NCBI RefSeq assembly: GCF_036345995.1
Contig: NZ_CP107796.1
Span: 8,494,001-8,558,000, forward strand
DNA length: 64,000 bases
From: Streptomyces sp. NBC_00557
Lineage (GTDB): Bacteria > Actinomycetota > Actinomycetes > Streptomycetales > Streptomycetaceae
Direction of reading: 5' to 3'
The notes beneath the pieces were generated by a model. The model saw only the letters and a program-made list of their open reading frames with translations. It ran no database searches and was not told where the DNA came from. The translations under genes and the position numbers were made by a program. Below are positions 51,331 to 61,200 of the stretch, one piece after another. The first letter of the stretch is position 1; the number at the start of each line of letters is the position of its first letter.

Positions 51331-51741
51331 ACCGCCGCGCCCGCCGCGCCACGCACCAACCCCACCGCGGATCAGGTTCGCCAAGCCCCCGACTCCTCCG
51401 CGCAGCAGCACCAGCCGGGCGTACGCCCAGCCTGACCGTCCAGACGCGATGCGCCCCACTGGTCGCCGGCCACGCGCCTTCCTGGCGCGCTCGGGGCCCA
51501 TGGAGGAGCGAGGAGGGCAATCTCGGGCAGATCTCGCGCCGGAAGCAGCTTCGCGGGGAAGGAAGTGCCGCAGCTGCGATCGGCTCGGCTGCCTCCGCCC
51601 AGGTGGAGAAGTCGCCCGGCCTCCTCGACTCCTGCGTAGCGCTCACCGACCTCTTCTTGGACGCTTCCGTACCTGGACCGCCGCGTCCGTCTGACGGTCG
51701 TCTTGCGGGCCGCTTTGGAATGCCGAAGATCAGTTGCGCAG
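51331..51741. other. Gene-free stretch
   Basis: No frame is convincing on either strand. It lies between the transposase cut and the end of the next minus-strand gene. Confidence 0.35.
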
Positions 51742-52440
51742 TCAGCGCCCGTGTTCCAACAGGAGACGGGCTGCCGGGCGGCATGGCCGTCCGATCTGGG
51801 CGCATCGGCTTTCGAAGTCCGTCGGAAGCCAGCCTCGTCCCAGCAGCCGCGGGTGGGCAGGGAATGCCGTGATCGCGGCCAGGACGAACAGCAGCGAGGC
51901 CCAGGGGGTGCGGAGCTGCACCGTGGTGTACCGGTGGTTGTTGATGTCCCGGAAACTGGTTTGGAAGACGTCCGGTGCGACGAGGTCGATGGTGTCGAGG
52001 CCGACCCAGAAGAGGTCGAGTGGACACTGGGGATGGCCGAAGTAGACCCTGCGCGTGGTGACGGTGATTTCGTCGGCCCCGTCGAGTACCCAGCGAGGTT
52101 GGGCGTGGTTGGCGGCGGCACGGCGCCGGGCGGAATTACCGACAGCCGAGCCGACCATGCTGCCGATCACGAAGGCGGGGCTGCCGAAGGCGAACATGTT
52201 CTGGTGCCTGTAGCTGCCATCCCCGATGGCCCTCCAGGTCAGGCGCTGAGCAGGTCCGACGGCCAGTGCGCGGTCACCGGGTTCGAGCCGGGCCATGGTG
52301 GCGACCAGCGGACGCTGATCGATCCGCTTCTCGACCAGGTCGGCGATGATGTCGCACGAGTGCCACAGGTACTCGTCGAGCGCGGACCACGCAGGTCGGT
52401 GGCCGTTGTCGGAACGAGGTGGGGCGAAAGGGTTGTCCAC
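51742..52440 (-). CDS. Hypothetical protein
   Basis: A 232-aa protein. It has LDEYLWHSCDIIADLVEKRI and LVATMARLEPGDRALAVGPA in the first part, then a small hydrophobic stretch FGSPAFVIGSMVGSAVGNSA. A PH-like part follows: PRWVLDGADEITVTTRRVYF, DLFWVGLDTIDLVAPDVFQT and TVQLRTPWASLLFVLAAITA. The order looks like a protein with a PH/GRAM-type domain, but I cannot name it. The GTG at 52438-52440 has GGAGAG upstream. It stands alone. Confidence 0.65.
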   Translation of the reverse strand: MDNPFAPPRSDNGHRPAWSALDEYLWHSCDIIADLVEKRIDQRPLVATMARLEPGDRALAVGPAQRLTWRAIGDGSYRHQNMFAFGSPAFVIGSMVGSAVGNSARRRAAANHAQPRWVLDGADEITVTTRRVYFGHPQCPLDLFWVGLDTIDLVAPDVFQTSFRDINNHRYTTVQLRTPWASLLFVLAAITAFPAHPRLLGRGWLPTDFESRCAQIGRPCRPAARLLLEHGR

Positions 52441-52521
52441 TGTCTCTCCGATATCCCCGTCTGCACGCGCTGTTGGCGGCGGCCTTCGTCTGGCAGCCAC
52501 TTTAGTGACGGGTCGCCAGGC

Positions 52522-52827
52522 TCACGAAGGAGTTGACCCGATGCCCGGGTCTGCCGCCGTTGCACTTCTCCGGACGGCCGGGCTGACGGTCTCGTTCGGC
52601 TCCTTCGCCCAGGACGGCACCAGGCCCCAGCGCAGCGGCCGCAACTCCCGCAGGGATGCTGCGTCATCACCGTCGCCGTGCGGGGGGTGTTCCAGGACGG
52701 CCCAGACGTCGTCGGTCGGGGCGACGTTCCAGCTCGGTGCCAGTGCCTCCGTGGTGGGCCACGTGTCGACGTGGAACAGCTGCGCCAGGTCCTGCGGGCG
52801 CCGGGTGGAGACGTATTGACCGCACAT
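52522..52827 (-). pseudogene. SRAP (YedK/HMCES-type) gene, C-terminus lost
   Basis: It begins MCGQYVSTRRPQDLAQLFHV with the catalytic Cys2 that crosslinks to abasic sites, then APSWNVAPTDDVWAVLEHPP and LRPLRWGLVPSWAKEP. After WAKEP (about residue 77) the family sequence (xxxxINARAETxxxKPxFRxxxxxRRCLxPxxGYYEW) is missing and the frame reads foreign residues to the stop. So it cannot repair DNA. Upstream a start ATG at 52825-52827 is intact. Confidence 0.75.
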
Positions 52828-53341
52828 GCGACCACCTTCTCACCGCCCGGCCGCTCGACCGGGCACCGCGTGACCGAGTGGACGCGCCCCATGCCGGGCT
52901 GGCGCTGCTGGGAGGCAGGTCCGCATTCACGTGCGCAGCGCCGCTCACCGGTGCCTCGAGCACCGCGACGTCTGGGGCAGCAGCCGCAGGGGTGGATCTC
53001 GTACCTGGTGGATCTCGCCTCCCGGCGAGCCGGAGCCGGCGGTTCTCGGCGATCATCTCGGCCGCCGCGCATGCCGCCCCGGCGGGCGTGTCCACCCGTG
53101 TTTCGAAGACCGGCCAGGGATTGTCAGTGTCTGCCTTTAGAGTCCTTGCGGGGTTGGACGCGCACTCCCCGAGGCCGTCATCCGGGCGCCCACGCCGCCG
53201 GGTGGTGAAGGCTGAAGGCTCGCCGGGAGAGCCCGGCACCCGGATTAGGCTCCGGGTGGGGGCCCGCGACGCGGCAGCCTGCGCGGAGACGGTCGTGAGC
53301 CTGGTGGCGGGAGGCGTGGGGACCCGTCCGGAGGACTCGTC
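52828..53341. other. Gene-free stretch with minus-strand fragment
   Basis: A minus-strand frame at about 53000-53170 reads LKADTDNPWPVFETRVDTPA then GAACAAAEMIAENRRLRLAG, protein-like but without a clear start or end. Nothing else is seen. Confidence 0.3.
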
Positions 53342-53485
53342 ATGGCGAAGCAGGGAAGCACCGATCTCAAGGCGCGCGCCCGGCGTCTGGCCGCGAAGGA
53401 AGGCATTCTCCTACACGGCGGCTTTGGAGCGGCTGCGGGCCGGGCACGCCGAGCGGACCGCTCAGCCGGGCCGCCGGACTGATCC
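53342..53485 (+). pseudogene. Small frameshifted gene
   Basis: MAKQGSTDLKARARRLAAKE at the start, then in another frame FSYTAALERLRAGHAERTAQ. Joined they give a small basic helical protein type common in streptomycetes (MAKxGxxDLKxRARxLxxxxGxSYxxALxxLR). A single base change near 53403 breaks it. Confidence 0.45.
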
Positions 53486-53562
53486 CGCCCGGCGACCGCG
53501 CTGCGGCTGCGCGCGCCGGATCTATCGGTCTCCTGCCAATCGGCAGCTGCCATCACAGTCGC

Positions 53563-53640
53563 TGCGCCGCAGTCGCCGTGCTGCGTGCTTCACGACGGCC
53601 CACACGTCGTTGGTCGGGGTGACGAGAGTGGGCCCGGGCG
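53563..53640 (-). pseudogene. Second SRAP fragment
   Basis: The minus strand reads LVTPTNDVWAVVKHAARRLR, close to the APTDDVWAVLEH part of the SRAP gene at 52522. Nothing before or after fits, so only about 25 residues are left. Confidence 0.45.
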
Positions 53641-53661
53641 GCCACTCACACGAACATCGAG

Positions 53662-53956
53662 ATGGTTGGGCAGCTGTCCCGGAAGCCGCTGCCCACGCGG
53701 ATGGAGCAGCTGCGCCGCGGCGTGCACCTCAAGGTCGTAGCCTCGCCGGCGCAGCCTGACGCGGAGAAGGCCGCCAACCCGGACTCCACTGCTGAGGCGC
53801 GGGTCGCGTCACCGTCCGCAAGGCCGTGCGCGAGGCGTGGGCCGAGGCATCGGGCACGTCGCGCGACTGTCCGTCCTCGGCGACGCCGGGCTCACCGACG
53901 ACGCCGCTCTCATGGCCGCTGGGTTCGAGCCGACTCTACTCGCCGCGATCGAGTAG
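53662..53956 (+). pseudogene. Decayed gene, unidentified
   Basis: Pieces in alternating frames: GQLSRKPLPTRMEQLRRGVH then LKVVASPAQPDAEKAANPDS, RVTVRKAVREAWAEASGTSR and finally LSVLGDAGLTDDAALMAAGF then EPTLLAAIE with the stop at 53954-53956. At least two frameshifts. No family is recognised. Confidence 0.35.
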
Positions 53957-54316
53957 GGGCGGGCTGGCGCCGCCCGTCCACAGGTCATCACCGTATGCGG
54001 TTTTCCTTACGCGGTCCCCTTCGGCCGCATAAAGCAATCTTCAGAAGACCCGTCTCGGGGGTCGGGGATCATCCGTGTCAGATCGTGCAATAAGGAGCGA
54101 TCTGACTTCCTTCGTAGTCGATGCCCGCTCGCTGTGTCGGAGCTGCTGGTTCGCAGCAAATTCCGGATTTGGGCGTGGGGATGCGTGGCTGGAATCAAAT
54201 GCGCAGGTCGTTGCAGCGCCGCGTCGCTGTGTGAACCGGCTCACACCTGATTGACCGTGTACCGTCAGTCGCCGTTTACTTTGCGGGACCTTTACAAGAT
54301 TCATATACGGGGGGAC
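53957..54316. other. Upstream region of LamG/RHS genes
   Basis: About 360 bp without a gene. It is less GC-rich than the rest (for example GTGTACCGTCAGTCGCCG and TTTACTTTGC near 54260), as expected for a promoter and leader of the LamG gene. Confidence 0.4.
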
Positions 54317-57300
54317 ATGGTGAAGCCTGCGTGGGCTGGCGTGTCGCTGGCGCGGGGGGCGCGAAGAGCGCGCGCCTGCCTCTTTGGCGGTGCCGCGGTA
54401 TCTCTTGTGCTGTCGGTACTGCCCGGGTTGCCAGCTGCGGCGGCTCTTCCGTTGTCGAAGGCAACAACGGCGGGAATGGGAACGGTGGATGAGGCCACTG
54501 CGTCCGCCCGGGCGCAGACTTCGGATGAGCCGGTGGAGGTGACGGCGGACCGCACCGAGTACTCCACGACCAGGGCGAATCCGGACGGCTCTTTCACGCT
54601 GACGCAGTCCACCACGCCTCAGCGGGTGAAGGTGAAGGACGGTGAGTGGGGGGCGGTCGATCCGGTGCTGGAGCGCCGTGCCGACGGCCGGGTGGCGCCC
54701 AAGGGCGCGGTTGTGGACCTGTCCTTCTCCGGTGGCGGGTCGGGGTCGGACATGATCGAGCTGGGTAAGGACGGTCGATCGGTCACTCTGGGCTGGCCCG
54801 GCGACCTGCCGACGCCAACGTTGAGCGGGGCGACGGCGACATATGCCAACGTGTTCGACGGGGTGGACCTGCAGCTGACAGCCACGGCTGAGAGCTACCG
54901 CGAAGTTCTCGTCGTCAAGACGCCTGAGGCAGCACAGAACCCGGCGCTGGATCAGGTCAAACTCACCGCGTCCGGAGACGGCCTGTCCGTGCTACCGGGC
55001 GTCGGTGGTGGTCTTCGGGCCATCGATGAAGACGGCAACGCTGTATTCCGTGGACCGGCCGGCCAGATGTGGGACTCTGCCGGTGACGGTGGATCTGGCC
55101 AGCAGACACAACTCATGCGTACTGACGCCGAAGGGCCCGCGGACGGTCAGGACGATCCCTCAGAACCGGGGGAGGGGGATGCCACCGCGGTGCTGCCTGT
55201 GAAGGTGGATGAAGGTGCGATCGCGGTACATCCGGACCTGGACCTGCTACGCGGCAAGAACACCGTCTACCCCGTCTACATCGACCCCTCGGTAGGCCTG
55301 GGTGTCTCGGAGCGTACGAAGATCTCCTCGGACGGCGACAAGTTCTGGATGTTCGACGGGGACAAGGGCGTCGGCAAGTGCGGCACGGCCGACGGGTACT
55401 ACTGCGGTGGTGGCTATGTCGACCGGATGTACTTCGAGTTCGCCCCGACCAAGCTGGCCGGCAAGTACGTCCTGGACGCGACTTTCCGGGCGCATGAGAC
55501 GTGGTCGTTCAACTGCGACCCGCACTGGGTGGACCTGGTCCGCACGGACAACATCTCCGAGGGCACCCGGTGGCCCGGCCCCAAGCAACTGGACCTGATG
55601 GGCGACCGCTACGTATCGGCCGGCCGCGGCAGTCTGTGCAGTCCTGACCAGCCGGACTCGTGGATCGAGTTCAATGACAACCCCGATGAGTCGGACGAGA
55701 ATCTCACGAGCACCGTCCGCTCGTTCGCGGACGGCAAGATCAGCCGGTTGACACTCATGCTGCGCGCGAAGGACGAAGGCGACCCGCGGGCGTGGAAGCG
55801 CTTCGATGACAGTGCCGAACTGCAGGTCACTTTCGCCTACAAGCCTGGCGTGCCGACCAGCGTCGGCATCATTCCCGGCGATGGAAAGGTGGCCTACTGC
55901 AATAAGTCCTCTGCTGATCCCCTCATCGTGACCCGCGTCAACCCTATGGCGCAGGCCCGGGTGCAGACACTGGTGGAAGCCCACAAGGGAGATGAAGAGG
56001 GCTCCCTTCAGGCCGAGTACGTGGTGGAGCGCGGTGACGACGCGGCCTGGCACCAGGTGTGGACGGGGCACAGGCCCGACACGGGCTGGGACCCGGACGA
56101 GACCCTTGAGAAGGCCCAGATGACCGACCGCGCTGATGGCGGCCTGTACCGCTACAAAGCGCGGACACAGTCCCACTGGTCGTACTCCGGAAAGAGCGGA
56201 GATCTATGGTCTTCTTACAGCTCTTGGTGTTATTTCAAGATTGACTCCTCGGCGCCGAAAGCGCCCCGCATCACTGCCGGTTCTCCGTACACCGAGTGCA
56301 CCGCAGACGTGTGCGACGGCAAGGGCGGGCCGGGAATTCTCGGTTCTTTCACCTTTCAGCCCAACACGGCCGACATCACCAACGGGCACACCGACAACAC
56401 TGCCTATGAGTGGAAACTGCTGTCCACGCCGGCCAAACAAATTCCCGGTGATCTGAAGGTCCAGGCCAAGGACGTGAAGCCACCGCTCGCCGGTATCCAG
56501 GTACTCTCGGTGCGGGCCAAGGACGTACACAACCGGTGGGGCACGCCCGCGGAATTCGTCTTCAAGGTCGCCCCTGCCGCCGGAGCCGTCGGCCGCTGGC
56601 ACTTCGACGACGCAGCCCCGGGCTCGGGGACGACCCTGGCCAAGGACAGCGCGACGGAGGGCACCCGGCACGACGCCACTCTCTACACTTCCCACGCTGG
56701 CTGGTCGACGCTGGGACGCCGGGGAGAGTCCGACTACTCGCTCTATCTCAACGACAGCAGCACCGACACCGCGCGTGACGGTTACGCGGCGACCGCGGCA
56801 CCGGCGGTGAACACCAAGGACTCCTTCACCGTCTCGGCCTGGGTCTATCTGACTGACACCTCACAGACTCATGTGGTGCTGTCGGCACCGGGCACCAACG
56901 CTTCGGCGTTCACGCTGTACTACTCCGCGAGCTACAAGAAGTGGGTGTTCAACCGCACCGCCGCTGATGTCAGCGAGAACGCGGTCTACCTCCGGTCGAT
57001 CGCCGACGCCGGTCCGCCACCGCTGAACGTGTGGACGCACCTGGCAGCCGTCTTCGACAGCGAGGGGGATACCGACAAGACGAACGACACCATCCAGCTG
57101 TTCGTCAACGGGCGCCCGCAGGGCAAACCGGTCGTGTTGAACGATCTGTCCTCCGCCTACCAGCCGTGGACGTCCACGGCCGGCCTGCAGTTCGGCCGTT
57201 CACTGGTCGCCGGGGTCGGGGGCGAGAACTTCCGCGGCCGTATCGACGAGGTCTCGGTGTGGCAGTACGCGCTCACTTCGGAACAGATTGCCCAGGAGGC

Positions 57301-58075
57301 GCAGCTGACGCAGGACGGCGTTGCGGCCGACGAGCTCGTCGCGGACTGGGATGCCACCTCCTCCACCGGCACCCAGGTCAAGGAATTGACCTCCTACCCT
57401 GCTCCGGCGCTCGCACTGTCGTCCAGCGGTGCAGTGCTGGATGAGGACGACAACGCCCTCGTCCTGGACGGAACCTCGGGCTATGCCTCGGCCACAGGCC
57501 CGGTAGTCGACGAGACCGGCTCGTTCACCGTTTCGGCTCACGTGAGGCTGGATGCCGACAAGTTGGCGTCCGAGCCGGTCGGCTATCAGGCCCAGGTGGC
57601 AGGGCAGGCGATTGGCGGCGAGTCGTCGTGGGCGCTGTGGGTGGTCAAGCCGGCAGACGATACCTACCAGTGGAAGTTCACCCGTACCGCCGTCGGAGCG
57701 GACGGCAAGATCGCTCAGAGTGCGCAGGTGACAGCCGCCGATCCCGCCGAAGTCGACACCGGTGTGGATATCACCGGGGTGTTCGACGCCCAGGAGGCCT
57801 GGCAGTGGACCGACCCGGCCGATGCCTCCAAGACCGAGAACCGGATGGGCCGACTGCACCTGTACGTGGGCGGCACCGAGCAGCCCGGCGAGGACAACTC
57901 CGGGTTCTCCGCGGTCCAGCAGGGCGGGGGCGCGCTGTCCGCAGGCAGAGGAGCAGCCGGTGGAACCACCGGGTATTACTTGCCCGGCTCGCTGGAGTCA
58001 CTGCGGGTATGGGCCGGAGCGCTGAGTTTCGATCAGATCCTCTCGCAGGTGCTGGACACACCTGACGGCACCTGA
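54317..58075 (+). CDS. Secreted LamG-domain protein, RHS partner
   Basis: A 1252-aa exported protein. The signal region reads ARACLFGGAAVSLVLSVLPG then LPAAAALP. The N-terminal ~450 residues form a beta-rich domain (SFTLTQSTTPQRVKVKDGEW, KNTVYPVYIDPSVGLGVSER) with four Cys around the MYFEF core. A middle part follows with paired Cys (TECTADVCDG). Two LamG/concanavalin-like lectin domains come next: DSFTVSAWVYLTDTSQTHVV to FRGRIDEVSVWQYALTSEQI, and GSFTVSAHVRLDADKLASEP to LPGSLESLRVWAGALSFDQI. Such proteins are regularly found before RHS toxins in Streptomyces, as here, and may help display or delivery. The ATG at 54317 follows GGGGGGAC. Confidence 0.88.
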   Translation: MVKPAWAGVSLARGARRARACLFGGAAVSLVLSVLPGLPAAAALPLSKATTAGMGTVDEATASARAQTSDEPVEVTADRTEYSTTRANPDGSFTLTQSTTPQRVKVKDGEWGAVDPVLERRADGRVAPKGAVVDLSFSGGGSGSDMIELGKDGRSVTLGWPGDLPTPTLSGATATYANVFDGVDLQLTATAESYREVLVVKTPEAAQNPALDQVKLTASGDGLSVLPGVGGGLRAIDEDGNAVFRGPAGQMWDSAGDGGSGQQTQLMRTDAEGPADGQDDPSEPGEGDATAVLPVKVDEGAIAVHPDLDLLRGKNTVYPVYIDPSVGLGVSERTKISSDGDKFWMFDGDKGVGKCGTADGYYCGGGYVDRMYFEFAPTKLAGKYVLDATFRAHETWSFNCDPHWVDLVRTDNISEGTRWPGPKQLDLMGDRYVSAGRGSLCSPDQPDSWIEFNDNPDESDENLTSTVRSFADGKISRLTLMLRAKDEGDPRAWKRFDDSAELQVTFAYKPGVPTSVGIIPGDGKVAYCNKSSADPLIVTRVNPMAQARVQTLVEAHKGDEEGSLQAEYVVERGDDAAWHQVWTGHRPDTGWDPDETLEKAQMTDRADGGLYRYKARTQSHWSYSGKSGDLWSSYSSWCYFKIDSSAPKAPRITAGSPYTECTADVCDGKGGPGILGSFTFQPNTADITNGHTDNTAYEWKLLSTPAKQIPGDLKVQAKDVKPPLAGIQVLSVRAKDVHNRWGTPAEFVFKVAPAAGAVGRWHFDDAAPGSGTTLAKDSATEGTRHDATLYTSHAGWSTLGRRGESDYSLYLNDSSTDTARDGYAATAAPAVNTKDSFTVSAWVYLTDTSQTHVVLSAPGTNASAFTLYYSASYKKWVFNRTAADVSENAVYLRSIADAGPPPLNVWTHLAAVFDSEGDTDKTNDTIQLFVNGRPQGKPVVLNDLSSAYQPWTSTAGLQFGRSLVAGVGGENFRGRIDEVSVWQYALTSEQIAQEAQLTQDGVAADELVADWDATSSTGTQVKELTSYPAPALALSSSGAVLDEDDNALVLDGTSGYASATGPVVDETGSFTVSAHVRLDADKLASEPVGYQAQVAGQAIGGESSWALWVVKPADDTYQWKFTRTAVGADGKIAQSAQVTAADPAEVDTGVDITGVFDAQEAWQWTDPADASKTENRMGRLHLYVGGTEQPGEDNSGFSAVQQGGGALSAGRGAAGGTTGYYLPGSLESLRVWAGALSFDQILSQVLDTPDGT

Positions 58076-58085
58076 CACGCGGCGG

Positions 58086-58110
58086 GCGGCCCGTTCTCCG
58101 ATCGGGCCGC
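58086..58110 (+). terminator. Hairpin after LamG gene
   Basis: An 8-bp perfect stem: GCGGCCCG at 58086-58093 with CGGGCCGC at 58103-58110, 9-nt loop. It lies 10 bp past the stop and may lower but not end transcription into the RHS gene. Confidence 0.5.
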
Positions 58111-58214
58111 TCCCGGCATTGGGTGACCGAAGACGGCACCCCATCGTCTTTTCCTCCTCCTGAACGGCACGCGCCCGGCGTGACAGAGCCTGGCGCCGCG
58201 TAGGAAGAACCGGC

Positions 58215-61200
58215 ATGAATCGTTTTGGCATACCCAGGCCTACACCTGCCCGCAGGCACAGAGACAGAAAACGTTGGTCCGGTCGGATCGCTGCGATGAC
58301 GGGTCTGGCGCTCTTGCCCGTCCTGCTGGCCCCCGTCGCCTTCGCCGCGGACACCGATCCCTTGGGACGTCCGCACCTGAAGTCACCGCAAGCCACCAAG
58401 GTCAGTCCCTTCACGGCCTTGGTGAACAAGAAGGCAGCAGCCGAAGTACGCAAGGCCGACGAGGCCGACCGCACTGCGGCCGCCCGGGCCCGCCGCGACC
58501 AGCAGCGCAAGGTCACTTGGCCACGAGCCGGCAAAGCCTCGCTCGCCATCCCGGCCGGGGGTATCGCCAAGGCCGCCCCGGGCTCTTTGCCCGTCACGGC
58601 GACCGCTTCCGCCAAGGGCAACACGCCCAAGTCCCTCACGGTCGAGGTCCTCGACCAAAAGACAGCTGCCAAGCTCGGTGTCAAGGGAGTCGTCCTCAAG
58701 CTCGCTGGCCCCCACAGCGGTGGTAAGGCCCGCTTCAGCATCGACTACTCGGCCTTCGCTGCGGCCTACGGCGGTGACTGGGCGGGCCGTCTGAAGCTGA
58801 CGCGTCTGCCCGGCTGCGCCGCGAAGGACCCGGCAACTGCCAAGTGCCGCAAGCGCACTGACCTGGCCACCGTCAACAACCGTGCCGAAGAGAGCATTTC
58901 CGCGCCCGTGACGCTCGCGTCCGGTGGCCAGCCCATGCTGCTGGCTGTCGCCGCAGGCACCAAGTCCGGCGCCGGTGACTACAAGGCGACGCCGCTGTCC
59001 GCCTCCTCGACCTGGGAGGCCGGCGGTTCCTCTGGCTCCTTCACCTGGTCGTACCCCCTTCGCATGCCACCGGCTGCTGCCGGTCCCCAGCCGGATTTGT
59101 CGATCTCGTACGACTCGGGCAGTGTCGACGGCCAGACGGCGAACTCGAACAACCAGGGTAGCCAGATCGGCACCGGGTTCGACCTGACCTCCTCGTTCAT
59201 CGAGCGCAAGTACGGTTCCTGTGACGACGACGGCCAGGACGGCAAGTACGACCTGTGCTGGAAGTACGACAACGCCTCCCTCGTCCTGGACGGCAAGGCG
59301 ACCGAGCTGGTCAAGGACGACACCAGCGGCAAGTGGAGGCTGAAGGACGACGATGCCTCCACCGTCATCCACTCCACCGGTGCCGACAACGGGGACGACG
59401 ACGGCGAGTACTGGACGGTCATCACCGGCGACGGAACCAAGTACGTCTTCGGCCTGAACAAGCTCGACGGTGCCGGCGCCGACGACCGCACCGAGTCGGT
59501 GTGGACGGTGCCCGTTTTCGGCGACGACGAAGGCGAACCTGGCTACTCCAGCGGTGACTCCTTCACCGGCAGGCACAAGACGCAGGCCTGGCGCTGGAAC
59601 CTCGACTACGTCGAGGACACCCACGGCAACGCCATGTCCTACTGGTACACCGCCGAGCACAACAACTACGACATGCTCGGCGATGACAACACCGGTACCG
59701 ACTACGTCCGCGGCGGCTACCTGAAAGAGATCCGCTACGGACAGCGCGCCGGCGCCCTCTTCTCCGCATCCCCGGCCGCCTCCGACAAAGTCGTCTTCAC
59801 CTACGACGAACGCTGCCTGGCCTCGGGCAGCGGCTGTGACTCTCTGACCAAGGACACCCGGGACAACTGGCCGGACGTGCCGTTCGACGCCATCTGCAAG
59901 GACGGCGACAAGTGCACCGGCAACGTCGGCCCCTCGTTCTTCACGCGCAAGCGGATGACGGCCATCACCACCTACGCCTGGAACGCAGCGGCTTCGACTC
60001 CGGCCTTCGAGCCCGTGGACGTGTGGTCCCTGAAGCAGCTCTACCTCGACCCCGGCGACACCGGCGACTCCACCGACCAGTCGCTGTGGCTGGATGAGAT
60101 AAAACACACTGGCAAGCGCGGCACGGACCTTTCCCTCGACCCGGTCAAGTTCAGCCACGTCATGCTGCCCAACCGTGTCGACGGCACGGCCGACGACATC
60201 CTGCCGCTCAATAAGCCCCGGCTGAAGACCGTCACCTCCGAGACCGGCGCGCAGACCATCGTCACCTACATGGATGCCGACTGCACCGCAGGCGGCACCA
60301 AGCCCAAGTTGGACGAGAACACCAAGCGCTGCTACCCGGTGTACTGGTCGCCCAACGGTGAGAAGGACCCGATCCTCGACTGGTTCCAGAAGTACCCGGT
60401 CAGCTCCGTGTCCACCACCGACCCGCAGGGCGGCTCGGAAGCCGTACAACACAGCTACCAGTACACGGGCGGCGGCGCCTGGCACTATGACGAGGACCCG
60501 CTGACTCCCGCCAAGGAGCGCACCTGGTCCATCTGGCGCGGCTACCAGCAGGTCACGCATATCACCGGCGTCTCCGGACACACCCAGAGCAAAGAGACCA
60601 CGGTCTACCTGCGCGGGATGAACGGCGACCGTGTGCTCGGCTCGGACGGCAAGACACCGGACGCCGATCAGCGTAAGGCGGTCAAGATTTCCGGAATCAA
60701 GGCCGACGACATCACCGACTCCGACCAGTACGCCGGCTTCACCCGCGAATCGGTCACCTACGACGGCGACACGGAAGTGGGCGGCACCGTCAACGACCCC
60801 TGGTCGAAGCGGACGGCGACCCAACACAAGTCCTACGCGGACACCGAGGCGTACTACGTCCGGAGTGCCGCCACCCACAGCCGCACCAACATCACCAGCA
60901 AGCTCACCCCGTTCGACCGGGTGCACACGGTGAAGACGACCTACGACGACTACGGCATGGCCGAGACCGTCGAGGACGAGGGGGACGACTCGGTCACGGG
61001 TGACGAGAAGTGCACACGCACCTGGTACGCCCGCAACGATGACAAGGGCATCAATACTCTTGTCTCCCGCACCCGCACGATCGCCAAGCCGTGCGGCACC
61101 GCCGACTCGGCGCTCGACCTGCCGACCGACTCCAAGCGCGCCGGTGACGTCGTCTCCGACACGGCCACGGTCTACGACGACACCTCGGCCACCACATGGA

